Assembly (NCBI GenBank): GCA_045542595.1
Contig: JAZQLI010000026.1
Location: forward strand, 1-64,000
Reading direction: 5' to 3'
Source: Scatosoma sp045542595
Lineage (GTDB): Bacteria; Bacillota; Clostridia; Christensenellales; Borkfalkiaceae
DNA: 64,000 nucleotides
In this document: positions 51,572-60,410 of the stretch, piece after piece
Layout: every line of letters starts with the position of its first letter
Position numbering within the stretch: position 1 is the stretch's first letter
Translations under genes and position numbers: made by a program
The notes under the pieces: model-generated
Told to the model about the DNA's origin: nothing
Databases searched by the model: none
Seen by the model: the letters and a program-made list of their open reading frames with translations, nothing else

Positions 51572-52438
51572 ATGAAAAAATACGCCGTAATAGATATCGG
51601 CTCAAATTCCGTTCGCCTGATGTTTGTGGCGAACGGAAAAGTTTTATATAAGCGTTTAAACACCACTCGGTTGGGGGACGGTCTTGCACAAACGGGTGTT
51701 TTAAAAACGGAAGCGATAGTCCGTTCGGCAAACGCGGTAACTTCCTTTTTTGCGCAAGCGAAAAACGAGGGCGCGGAAGAAGTATTCGCATTTGCAACTG
51801 CGGCTGTACGCAGCGCGAAAAACGGACAGGATTTCGTGCAAGCGGTAAAAAACGGTTGCGGCTTACAAATAGAAGTCCTTTCGGGGGAAACGGAAGCGGA
51901 AATCGGTTTACTCGGTGCGCTTGGCGCAGAAAACGGCGCGGTGATAGACGTCGGCGGTGCAAGTACTGAGCTGGTAATGCAAAGCAGCGGAAAAATCGTT
52001 TATAAAAAGAGTGTGAACGTCGGCGTGGTACGCTTAAAAGACGCTTGCGGCAATGAAAAAGCGTTGCTTGAAAACCGTTGCAAACAAGAAGTTGTGCAAT
52101 TTTTAAACGCACCGAAAATTTCCAACATATACGCAATCGGCGGCACGGCAACTACGCTTGCGGCACTGGCGCTGGGTTTACAACAATATTCGTCTAAAAA
52201 AGTAACGGGCAGTGCGCTTTCCTTGCAAACCATGCAACGGTTGGTGGACGAACTGAGTAAAAAATCGGTAGAAGAAATTGCAGCAATGCCTTGCGTGTCC
52301 CAAGGTCGGGCGGACGTTTTAACGGGCGGCGCGATATGGTTATTGACGGTAATGCAAGCGTTGAGTTTGGACAAGCTGACTGTCAGTGATAGAGATAATT
52401 TAGAAGGCTACGCCGTGAAAAAGGGGTTATCGGTATGA
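51572..52438 (+). CDS. Ppx/GppA phosphatase family protein
   Basis: This 288-residue protein has the actin-like fold of exopolyphosphatases and pppGpp hydrolases: IDIGSNSVRLMF near 7-18, FATAAVRSAKNG, VIDVGGASTELV near 129-140 and AIGGTATTLAAL. It has only the two core domains, like short bacterial Ppx proteins, and the substrate (polyphosphate or pppGpp) is unknown. AAGGGG precedes the start. Its stop overlaps the next gene as ATGA. Confidence 0.88.
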   Translation: MKKYAVIDIGSNSVRLMFVANGKVLYKRLNTTRLGDGLAQTGVLKTEAIVRSANAVTSFFAQAKNEGAEEVFAFATAAVRSAKNGQDFVQAVKNGCGLQIEVLSGETEAEIGLLGALGAENGAVIDVGGASTELVMQSSGKIVYKKSVNVGVVRLKDACGNEKALLENRCKQEVVQFLNAPKISNIYAIGGTATTLAALALGLQQYSSKKVTGSALSLQTMQRLVDELSKKSVEEIAAMPCVSQGRADVLTGGAIWLLTVMQALSLDKLTVSDRDNLEGYAVKKGLSV

Positions 52439-53505
52439 AAAGAAAACTTTCCACTATCTACGCGGTAGTTTGTACGTTGTTGCTTGCAGGCGCGTTTGTA
52501 CTCGTCTTTTATTTTGCTTGGAAAAGCGACGACGTGGAAAACGTTATCGCGGTTTTGGCTGGGTTTGCTATCAGCTTATTTTTAGCTCCCGTTTTTCACG
52601 AGCTTGGGCATATTGCTTTTGCGGATATAACCAAAATGCAAGTAATGTACGCGAAATTCTTTTGCTTTAAAATCGTAGTCAAAAACAAAAAATCCCGTCC
52701 GTACTTTGCTTCTCCGTTTGCGCCCGACGAAACGCAAGCCGTACCCAAAACGGGCGGCGATATGCGCCGTCGTGCGTCTTGGTATACGCTTGGCGGATTG
52801 ATTTTTAGTAGCGGATTTTTTGCGGCGGTACTTATCGCGGCTGTTATTTGTACCGCTGTAAACGCAACGAACTTCGCGCTTTGGGGTATGCTGCCTTACG
52901 CGGCGTATTTGTTGTTTTTAAATCTTGCTCCGTTAGAATATCCAAGCGGAAAAACGGATTCGTTGGTGTATTGCGGTATTCAAAGGGGGGAAGACGCGGA
53001 AAAAAATATGCTTGCCGCGATGGAAATTCAGGGCAATTTATATGCAGGGAAAAGCTATACGGAAATCGACGAAACCCTGTACTTTAACCAACCGCAGCTT
53101 TGCGAAGACGAGCCGCTTTTTGCCGTGATGCTCGATTTACGCTATCGCTACTACTTAGAAAAAGAAGAATACGATAACGCGGCAGATTGTTTAAATCGCT
53201 TGGCAAACGCACAGGCGTATTTGCCGCAGGAAGAAGTGGAAAAACTCGCCGCCGAGCTTACGTATATGCACGCTTTGAAAGGAGATTTGCAAAGCGCGCA
53301 ACAATGCGCAAAGCTTTGTGAAAAGTTCTTAAAAACGGAAACGGCAGTTGCCCGTCGAGTATTAGCGGCGTGCGCTTTTGCAGGTGGAAAAACGGACGAA
53401 TGTTTACTCTTGAAAGAAAGCGCGGAAAACTATTTGGAAAAAGAGTTGATAGCAGGGGTTGTCAAAGCGGAAAAAATATTGCTTTCGCGTATTTGTGCGG
53501 TATAA
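52435..53505 (+). CDS. M50-like intramembrane zinc protease with a TPR-like tail
   Basis: This 356-residue protein has four or five membrane segments in its first half. HELGH at 55-59 lies in the second segment, as in site-2 proteases, and NLAPLEYPSGKTDS (163-176) with Asp175 is a plausible third zinc ligand motif. The soluble C-terminal half (about 195-356) is alpha-helical with repeat character (ENAADCLNRL-like pairs of helices), probably a TPR-like partner-binding domain. It is coupled to ppx and follows spore and division genes, so a role in cleaving a membrane factor during sporulation is possible but unproven. Confidence 0.72.
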   Translation: MKRKLSTIYAVVCTLLLAGAFVLVFYFAWKSDDVENVIAVLAGFAISLFLAPVFHELGHIAFADITKMQVMYAKFFCFKIVVKNKKSRPYFASPFAPDETQAVPKTGGDMRRRASWYTLGGLIFSSGFFAAVLIAAVICTAVNATNFALWGMLPYAAYLLFLNLAPLEYPSGKTDSLVYCGIQRGEDAEKNMLAAMEIQGNLYAGKSYTEIDETLYFNQPQLCEDEPLFAVMLDLRYRYYLEKEEYDNAADCLNRLANAQAYLPQEEVEKLAAELTYMHALKGDLQSAQQCAKLCEKFLKTETAVARRVLAACAFAGGKTDECLLLKESAENYLEKELIAGVVKAEKILLSRICAV

Positions 53506-53548
53506 AAATGCGGGTAAACGGCAAACATAAGAAAGATAGGTGATAGAA

Positions 53549-55060
53549 ATGCAAAAACAAAAACAAAGCCAAAGAAAGGCAGGGATATTAATGCCCGTTT
53601 CTTCGTTGCCGTCCCCGTGCGGAATCGGTACGCTCGGTCAAAACGCGTACAATTTTATCGACTGGTTGCATTCGGCAGGGATAAAAATTTGGCAGGTATT
53701 GCCGCTGCTCCCCACAGGGTTTGGCGATAGTCCGTATCAATCGTTTGCGTCCGACGCGCTCAATTATTATTTTATCGATTTTGCGCTTTTAGAAAAAGAC
53801 GGATTGCTGGAAAACGCCGATTATGCACAAGTTAATTTTGGCGACGACGAACGCCGTGTAGACTACGGGAAACAGTTTGAAAATAAAGTAAAAATTTTAA
53901 GGAAAGCATTTGCGCGGTTTGATAAAAATTCAGCGGAATGGTACTCTTTTTTACAAAGAGGAACATATGCCGATTTTGCTTTATTTATGTCTTTAAAAGT
54001 CCGCTTTTCGTATGCGCCTTGGGAAAGCTGGGACGAGCCCTTTCAAAACCCGGAAAGCGCAGCGGTGCAGTCGCATATAAAGGAATACGCTGATGAAATA
54101 TTATTTTGGCAGTTTACGCAATTTTTGTTTTTGAAGCAATGGAATGCATTAAAAACATACGCCAACGAACAGGGCGTACAAATTATGGGGGATATGCCCA
54201 TATACGTTGCGTACGATAGCGTGGAAACGTGGAAATACAGAAAACAGCTGTTCGTTACGGACGACGGCGGCAACGTTTCCTTGCGCGCAGGTGTACCGCC
54301 TGATGCCTTTTCGGAAGACGGTCAGTTTTGGGGGAATCCCGTATATGACTGGGAAAAACTCAAACAAGACGAATATCGTTGGTGGACTAACCGTTTTGCG
54401 TACGCGTTTTCCCTTTTCGATATCGTGCGTATCGACCATTTTCGCGCGTTCGACCGCTTTTACGTTATCCCTAAAGACGCGCAAACGGCAAAGGAAGGGG
54501 AATGGCAGGACGGGCCGAAAGCTGCAGTGTTTAAAGGCTTTGAAAACAGCAAAATTATCGCGGAAGATTTGGGTATCATTGACGACGGCGTGCGCGCGTT
54601 GTTAAAGCAAACGGGGTACCCAGGTATGAAAGTATTCGTGTTTGCGTTCGACGGCAATCCCGATAACGAGTATTTACCCGATAAATACGGTGAAAACTGC
54701 GTTGTGTATACGGGTACGCACGATAACGAACCGTTGCGCGCTTTTTTGGAGAATATGGACGAAAAACAACGCAAGGCGTTTGAAACGGAGTTGGAAAAAC
54801 AGTGTTTGCAAGCGGATGTGCCCTATTTAACAGAAAATACGGAAATTGAATGCGAAACGATTATTCGCTTACTCTTTTCCACAAAAGCGAATACGGTAAT
54901 CGTGCCGATGCAAGACGTACTTGCATTAGGAGAAGAAGCGCGGTTTAACGCTCCGTCTACCGTGTCGGGGGCAAACTGGACGTTCCGTTTTACGGAGAAC
55001 GATTTAAAGAAACGAAAAGCCGCTTGGCTGAAAGAAATGTCGGAAGAATATAATAGATAA
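53549..55060 (+). CDS. malQ: 4-alpha-glucanotransferase (amylomaltase)
   Basis: This 503-residue GH77 enzyme disproportionates maltodextrins. RKAGILMPVSSLPSPCGIGTLG, the GFGDSPYQSFA loop, the nucleophile Asp in RIDHFRAF and the acid in IAEDLGIID are all present, as is the DNEPLRAF region. The ATG at 53549 has AGGTGAT upstream; a GTG nine bases earlier is less likely. It opens the maltodextrin gene set. Confidence 0.95.
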   Translation: MQKQKQSQRKAGILMPVSSLPSPCGIGTLGQNAYNFIDWLHSAGIKIWQVLPLLPTGFGDSPYQSFASDALNYYFIDFALLEKDGLLENADYAQVNFGDDERRVDYGKQFENKVKILRKAFARFDKNSAEWYSFLQRGTYADFALFMSLKVRFSYAPWESWDEPFQNPESAAVQSHIKEYADEILFWQFTQFLFLKQWNALKTYANEQGVQIMGDMPIYVAYDSVETWKYRKQLFVTDDGGNVSLRAGVPPDAFSEDGQFWGNPVYDWEKLKQDEYRWWTNRFAYAFSLFDIVRIDHFRAFDRFYVIPKDAQTAKEGEWQDGPKAAVFKGFENSKIIAEDLGIIDDGVRALLKQTGYPGMKVFVFAFDGNPDNEYLPDKYGENCVVYTGTHDNEPLRAFLENMDEKQRKAFETELEKQCLQADVPYLTENTEIECETIIRLLFSTKANTVIVPMQDVLALGEEARFNAPSTVSGANWTFRFTENDLKKRKAAWLKEMSEEYNR

Positions 55061-55067
55061 ACCTATC

Positions 55068-55096
55068 ACCCTTAACTTGTTTGGTTAAGGGTTTTT
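55068..55096 (+). terminator. Terminator after malQ
   Basis: ACCCTTAAC pairs with GTTAAGGGT around TTGTTTG, then TTTT. The sugar-binding protein gene may have its own promoter between 55097 and 55203, but I see no convincing one. Confidence 0.85.
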
Positions 55097-55203
55097 CATT
55101 GCCATAAACCGTTGTTTTTTTGTTTACGCGAATAAAAACCGACAAGATAAAGAACACTAAAAGAAAAGGCGCTTCGAAAAACTTCGAGGCAAAGGAGAGA
55201 ACT

Positions 55204-56493
55204 ATGAAAAGACAGGGAAAGGCTTTATGTTTGGCGTTGGCAGCGTGTAGTGTGCTTGGCGCGACAGGTTGTAGTTGTATGGGTGAAAGCGACGGTAGTG
55301 TAAAACTCACTGTTTGGGTATCGGAAGCGGACCGCGCGTTTGCAAGGTCTGTCGCGGAAGCATTCAAAGCGGCGCACCCCGATAAAAAATACAATATCGT
55401 CGTGGATATTCAAGGCGAAAACGACGTGGCAATCCGCGTTTTAAACGACGTGGAAAACGCGGCGGATGTATATTCGTATTCTAACGATCAGTTGAGTACG
55501 CTTTTAAACGGGGATGCACTTGCGCAAATTGCAGGGGAGCGGTTAAACCGCGTTAAGGAAGCGAATTCAGACGAATCTATCGATTCGGCAACGATGACAG
55601 TAAAAGGGCAAACGGGAGTATACGGTATGCCGTATACGGATAATACTTTCTTTTTATATTACAATAAATCGGTTTTAAGCGAAACGGACGTGCAAACGGT
55701 AGACGGCATTTTAGCAAAATGCAGTGAAAATAAACAGTTTGCCTATCCTATGACGGACGGTTGGTATACTTCGGCGTTCTATTTCGGTAAAAATTTAGGC
55801 TACGACGTGAAATATGACGACAATCTTGCAGAAACGTCTATCACTTGTAATTTCGATAATCAAACGGGTGTTGCAGTAACGCAAGCGATGTGGCAACTCG
55901 TGCAAGATAAACGCTTTAAAGCGGATGCAAACGATTCGAAAATCACCGCAGGGTTCAACGACGGTACGGTGGTGGCTGCCGTTTCGGGGATTTGGAATAA
56001 AAACACTATTCAAGGGTATTTAGGGGATAATTTTGCGGCAGCAAAATTGCCCACGTATACCTTTAAAAAAGGCACGTCGGAAGAAGAACAAGTACAGCTT
56101 GTCTCTTTTGCAGGATATAAACTTATGGGCGTGAATAACTATTCCAAAAATAAAACGGACGCAATGGATTTTGCGGAATTCTACACCAACAAAGAAAATC
56201 AAATAAAGCATTTTGAACAGCGCGGATTCGTGCCGACGGACGAAGGAGCGCGTGCCGACGAAAAGGTGCAAGCGGATATTTGCGCGAAAGCAATTACCGC
56301 ACAGCTTGGGCACAGTAAAACGCAAAAAGGCGTGCCTTCGACGCTTTGGACGCCAATGATAGGGCTTGGCTCGGCAATGATTACGGGCGCGCAAAACGGT
56401 AATTTTGATTTGCAGGCACAATTAAAAGCGTGCGTTGACGGCATTGAAAAGCAAGCAACGACAAACAATTCTAACAATTCTTCGCAAAAATAA
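55204..56493 (+). CDS. malE: Maltodextrin-type ABC transporter, sugar-binding lipoprotein
   Basis: This 429-residue extracellular binding protein delivers sugar to the MalF-MalG pair. A signal ending in GATGC anchors it by Cys23. The SBP-1 family pattern KLTVWVSEADRAFARSVAEAF starts the mature part, and the tail is Asn/Ser-rich. The specificity (maltose or maltodextrin) is inferred from malQ and the MalF/MalG features. AAAGGAG precedes the ATG at 55204; an open frame runs further upstream without support. Confidence 0.88.
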   Translation: MKRQGKALCLALAACSVLGATGCSCMGESDGSVKLTVWVSEADRAFARSVAEAFKAAHPDKKYNIVVDIQGENDVAIRVLNDVENAADVYSYSNDQLSTLLNGDALAQIAGERLNRVKEANSDESIDSATMTVKGQTGVYGMPYTDNTFFLYYNKSVLSETDVQTVDGILAKCSENKQFAYPMTDGWYTSAFYFGKNLGYDVKYDDNLAETSITCNFDNQTGVAVTQAMWQLVQDKRFKADANDSKITAGFNDGTVVAAVSGIWNKNTIQGYLGDNFAAAKLPTYTFKKGTSEEEQVQLVSFAGYKLMGVNNYSKNKTDAMDFAEFYTNKENQIKHFEQRGFVPTDEGARADEKVQADICAKAITAQLGHSKTQKGVPSTLWTPMIGLGSAMITGAQNGNFDLQAQLKACVDGIEKQATTNNSNNSSQK

Positions 56494-56523
56494 ACGTTTT
56501 AAAAGGGGAAAGGAGAGCTCGAT

Positions 56524-57930
56524 ATGCAAAAAACAAAAAGGAAAAAACCTACCGAAAAAAACGCCGTACAATCGGTTATCGAAGCGTTTAGGAAAGGTTC
56601 TAATGCAACGCGGCTCTCCTTTTTCTGTATGGGCGGCGGACAAATTGCAAGGGGGCAAATTGTAAAAGGTGCGCTGTATTTGCTCGCGCAAATTGCATTT
56701 ATACTCTTTTTGATATTCTTCGGCGGTAGATATATTTTGCATTTGTTTTCGGGGAACTTGGGCAATCAACTTGCAGGGGAAATTTGGAATGAAGAATTAC
56801 AAATTTTCGAAAAAGTAAAAGGGGATAACAGTTTCTTAATTTTACTCTACGGCGTGGTTTCCATCGTGCTGACGCTGGTATTTGTCGCCGTTTGGGCAAG
56901 CAACGTTTTGGGGAGTTATGAAAACGATAAGCGTATCCGCGCAGGGGAAAGAGTACGCACCTTAAAACAAGACGTTTCTTTACTCTTAAATGAAAAATTC
57001 CACCGTCCGCTTCTCGTAGTGCCGCTTTTTGGACTGCTTGTCTTCACCGTAATGCCGCTTGTGTTTATGGTGCTGCTGGCGTTTACTAATTACGACTACG
57101 CGCATATGCCGCCGGGGAAACTGTTCGACTGGGTAGGCTTTGATAACTTTCTTACTATGTTTTCTATCGGTAACGGTACGTCGGGTTTTGCATTCGTGTT
57201 TTTACGCGTGCTTATATGGACGTTTATATGGGCGTTTTTCGCCACGTTTACCAACTACTTTTTAGGATTGATTATCGCACTGCTCATTCAAAAAAAAGGA
57301 ATAAAATTCAAAGCGCTTTGGCGTACTCTGTTCGTGATAGCAATAGCTGTTCCGCAGTTCGTAACGCTGCTTTTGATGCAAAAAATTCTCGATGGCGACG
57401 GGATACTCAATAAAATTTTAGGTACAAATATTTTATGGCTTGCCGACCAACGTTTTTTATCGCTTATCCCAAGGCTTATGATTATTTTAGTCAATATTTG
57501 GATAGGCGTGCCGTACACCATTTTAATGGCTTCGGGTATTTTAATGAATATCCCTACCGATTATTACGAAGCGGCGCGTATCGACGGGGCTTCTCCTGTG
57601 AAGATTTTTATGAATATTACCTTGCCGTATATGTTGCATATCACTACGCCTTATTTAATTACGCAATTTGTAGGGAATATCAACAATTTCAACGTAATAT
57701 GGCTTTTGACGGGCGGCGGACCGGTGGATAACGTGCATTACGGCGGAGGCTCGCAAGCGCAGTCTACCGATTTACTTGTAACTTGGTTATACCGCTTGAC
57801 TACCGACCAAAACCCTAAATACAACGTAGCTTCGGTAATCGGTATCGTCATTTTTGTTATCAGTGCGGTAATTTCACTGTTGACGTATAATAGAACGTCG
57901 GCGGCAAAAAGGGAGGACGCATTTCAATAA
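56524..57930 (+). CDS. malF: Maltodextrin ABC transporter permease MalF
   Basis: This 468-residue permease has about eight membrane segments; an extra N-terminal pair before the core permease domain resembles Gram-positive MalF. The ATPase-contact loop is EAARIDGASPVKIF near 345. AAAGGAG precedes the start. It overlaps malG by one base (TAATG). No MalK ATPase is encoded nearby, so a shared MsmX-like ATPase from elsewhere is presumably used (inference). Confidence 0.92.
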   Translation: MQKTKRKKPTEKNAVQSVIEAFRKGSNATRLSFFCMGGGQIARGQIVKGALYLLAQIAFILFLIFFGGRYILHLFSGNLGNQLAGEIWNEELQIFEKVKGDNSFLILLYGVVSIVLTLVFVAVWASNVLGSYENDKRIRAGERVRTLKQDVSLLLNEKFHRPLLVVPLFGLLVFTVMPLVFMVLLAFTNYDYAHMPPGKLFDWVGFDNFLTMFSIGNGTSGFAFVFLRVLIWTFIWAFFATFTNYFLGLIIALLIQKKGIKFKALWRTLFVIAIAVPQFVTLLLMQKILDGDGILNKILGTNILWLADQRFLSLIPRLMIILVNIWIGVPYTILMASGILMNIPTDYYEAARIDGASPVKIFMNITLPYMLHITTPYLITQFVGNINNFNVIWLLTGGGPVDNVHYGGGSQAQSTDLLVTWLYRLTTDQNPKYNVASVIGIVIFVISAVISLLTYNRTSAAKREDAFQ

Positions 57931-58790
57931 TGAATAAATTATTTTTGAAAATACGCAAAAATACGGCAAATATAACGGTATACGCTTTGCTTATTATTTT
58001 GGGTACGTTATGGGTTTTGCCGATATGCTATCTCGTATATACGGCATTCCGCGTAACGCCGTCGACGGGTATTATTAATACGCTCTTTCCGGATAATTTA
58101 CAGCTCGGTTTTAATAACTTCAACCGTTTGTTTTCGGATACAATGTTCGGGCGTTGGCTACTCAATACGTTTATCGTGGCTTTCAGCTCTTGCGCGCTTA
58201 CTACTTTCTTTATTTTAATGGTGAGTTACGCGCTTTCACGGCTGCGCTTTAAAATGCGGAAACCGCTTATGAACGTGTTGCTCGTATTAGGAATGTTCCC
58301 CGGGTTTATGAGTATGATTGCCGTATATTTCATCTTAAAGGCAATGGCACTTACAAACTCTTTGGTGGCGCTCGTAATGGTATATTCGGGCAGTGCGGCG
58401 CTTTCGTATTATATTTGTAAAGGTTTTTTCGATACCGTACCGCGCGCAATGGAAGAAGCGGCAATTTTAGACGGAGCAAGCCAACCCGTCGTGTTTTGGA
58501 AAATTATCTTGCCTATGGCAAAGCCGATTATCGTATATACGGTACTCACTTCGTTTATTTCGCCTTGGTGTGATTTTATTTTCGTAAACACCATTATCAG
58601 CGATAGAGAAAAATATACCGTTTCTCTGGGACTGTATAAGATGATAAACGCCGAACGGAGTAGTTTTAACGATAACTTCACGGTGTTTTGCGCTGGAGCG
58701 TTTGTCGTCGGCGGAATTATCGTAACGTTATTTATGAGTATGCAACGCTATTACGTGGAAGGAGTAACAAGCGGCGCGGTAAAAGGTTAA
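57930..58790 (+). CDS. malG: Maltodextrin ABC transporter permease MalG
   Basis: This 286-residue permease has six membrane helices and the EAA loop EEAAILDGASQPVVFWKIILP near 173. It pairs with MalF. It ends the set before a strong terminator. No LacI-type regulator or cre-like site was identified in this cluster. Confidence 0.92.
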   Translation: MNKLFLKIRKNTANITVYALLIILGTLWVLPICYLVYTAFRVTPSTGIINTLFPDNLQLGFNNFNRLFSDTMFGRWLLNTFIVAFSSCALTTFFILMVSYALSRLRFKMRKPLMNVLLVLGMFPGFMSMIAVYFILKAMALTNSLVALVMVYSGSAALSYYICKGFFDTVPRAMEEAAILDGASQPVVFWKIILPMAKPIIVYTVLTSFISPWCDFIFVNTIISDREKYTVSLGLYKMINAERSSFNDNFTVFCAGAFVVGGIIVTLFMSMQRYYVEGVTSGAVKG

Positions 58791-58802
58791 CAAAAGGCTA
58801 AC

Positions 58803-58833
58803 AAAAAGCCGTTCGTTTTTCGAACGGCTTTTT
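58803..58833. terminator. Bidirectional terminator after malG
   Basis: AAAAAGCCGTTCG pairs with CGAACGGCTTTTT around TTTTT, between convergent malG and the - strand permease gene. Confidence 0.93.
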
Positions 58834-58842
58834 GCTTTTATA

Positions 58843-59649
58843 TTATCGGTTTTTAATTACTAATTTTTCAAGCAACGCCACCAAAGCGTACATAACGGCG
58901 GCAAGTACGCAGAGTATAAATACCGCACTCATTACAAGGTCAAGCTTAAACACCTGCCCACCGTACACGATAAGATAGCCTATTCCTGCTTTCGAAACGA
59001 TATATTCGCCCATAATCGAGCCTATCCAAGCCATACCTACGTTGATTTTCAGCATAGAGATAAAATTCGGCAGGGACGACGGAACGACGAGCTTGGTTAA
59101 AATTTGCCATTTACTCGCGCCCATAGAACGTAACAATAAAATTTTGTTTTCATCCGTTGCCATAAATCCGTTTAACATATTTAAAATGGCAACGATAAGT
59201 CCTATCAATACGGTCATAAAAACAATCGCTTTGCTGCCCGTGCCGAACCAAATGATAATCAACGGTCCAAGCGCAATTTTCGGCAGGGCGTTGAGTACCA
59301 CGAGATAGGGCTCGGAAATGCGGCGAAAGGCTTCACTCCACCAAAGAAGAAGTGCAACGCCATATCCTACGACAACGGCAATGAAAAAGCCGGCTAGCGT
59401 TTCCCAAAGCGTAGTGCCGATATGATAAAAAAGAGTGCCGTTTTCGTATAAATCTACAATGCTTTTCGCAATGCGCGACGGGGAACTTGTAATAAAGGGG
59501 TTTACCCATTGCAGGCTTGCCGAAAGCTCCCAAAAAACGAGTAATATAAGCAATACCGATATGCGCGCCACGTTAACGATTACGCTTTTTTTGCGTACGT
59601 TTTTGAGATACGTCATATGTTCTTTTGAATGTTGCATTTCGTTTTTCAT
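58843..59649 (-). CDS. ABC transporter permease (SsuC/TauC/ThiX type)
   Basis: This 268-residue permease has six helices and the inner-membrane loop LLRSMGASKWQILTKLVVPSSLP. It belongs to the group that imports sulfonates, nitrate, thiamine precursors or riboflavin. AAGGAG is eight bases from the ATG at 59649, whose bases overlap the stop of the ATPase gene as ATGA. The longer frame to 59667 is not used. The substrate is not identifiable here. Confidence 0.9.
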   Translation of the reverse strand: MKNEMQHSKEHMTYLKNVRKKSVIVNVARISVLLILLVFWELSASLQWVNPFITSSPSRIAKSIVDLYENGTLFYHIGTTLWETLAGFFIAVVVGYGVALLLWWSEAFRRISEPYLVVLNALPKIALGPLIIIWFGTGSKAIVFMTVLIGLIVAILNMLNGFMATDENKILLLRSMGASKWQILTKLVVPSSLPNFISMLKINVGMAWIGSIMGEYIVSKAGIGYLIVYGGQVFKLDLVMSAVFILCVLAAVMYALVALLEKLVIKNR

Positions 59650-60377
59650 ACGTTTAACTCCTTCCAAAGCAATTCAAACCAACCCGAAAACGCTTTGTTT
59701 TCACGGCGTTTTAACGGTTCGTTTTCTTCAAAGTCTAAAGTGTGTTCGGCAACGACGGTTGCAGGGCGTTGGGATAAAACGAAAATTCTATCCGCTACCG
59801 AAATAGCTTCGCTGATGTCGTGCGTAATTAAAAGCGCCGTCTTTTTTTCGCTGCGGATAATTTTATATACGTCGTCGCACACGGTAAGCCGTGTTTGATA
59901 ATCGAGTGCGGAAAACGGTTCGTCGAGCAATAATATATCAGGATTAACCGAAAGCGTTCTAATCAACGCTGCACGTTGCCGCATACCGCCCGATAAGGCG
60001 GCGGGGTAGTTTTTAAGGAATTGTTTCAAACCGTATTTTTCGGCGAGCGATAAGGCGCGCGTACGTTGATTTGCGTTATTCGTGCCTTTAATTTCCAAGG
60101 GCAAAAAGATGTTTTTTTCTATCGTGCGCCAAGGAAACAGTTCGTCTTTTTGTAACATATATCCAAACGTTCCGTCGGAAATCACTTTTCCTGAAGTGGG
60201 TTGCAATAAGCCTGCCGCCAAGGATAACAAAGTGGTTTTTCCGCAACCGGAAGGGCCTATTATGGCAACAAATTCGCCTTCCGATACCGTTAAATTTAAA
60301 TTTTTCACGGCAACGGTTTCCCCTTGTTTACTGTGATAGTGCATCGAAACGTTTTCAAAACGTAAAACTTCTTTCAT
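59646..60377 (-). CDS. ABC transporter ATP-binding protein (SsuB/TauB/ThiZ type)
   Basis: This 243-residue ATPase has Walker A GPSGCGKTT (near 41), signature LSGGMRQR, Walker B ILLLDEPFSALD and the H-loop TH in LLITHDIS. It energises the adjacent permease. GGAAGGA precedes the start. It shares ATGA with the permease gene. Confidence 0.93.
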   Translation of the reverse strand: MKEVLRFENVSMHYHSKQGETVAVKNLNLTVSEGEFVAIIGPSGCGKTTLLSLAAGLLQPTSGKVISDGTFGYMLQKDELFPWRTIEKNIFLPLEIKGTNNANQRTRALSLAEKYGLKQFLKNYPAALSGGMRQRAALIRTLSVNPDILLLDEPFSALDYQTRLTVCDDVYKIIRSEKKTALLITHDISEAISVADRIFVLSQRPATVVAEHTLDFEENEPLKRRENKAFSGWFELLWKELNV

Positions 60378-60410
60378 TTGCGTATTCCTTCCAGATAGTA
60401 TTTCTAAACG

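Noticed and set aside
55097..55203. Catabolite (cre) site before malE
   Set aside because: TGTTTACGCGAA near 55120 has too many mismatches with the cre consensus to be reported.
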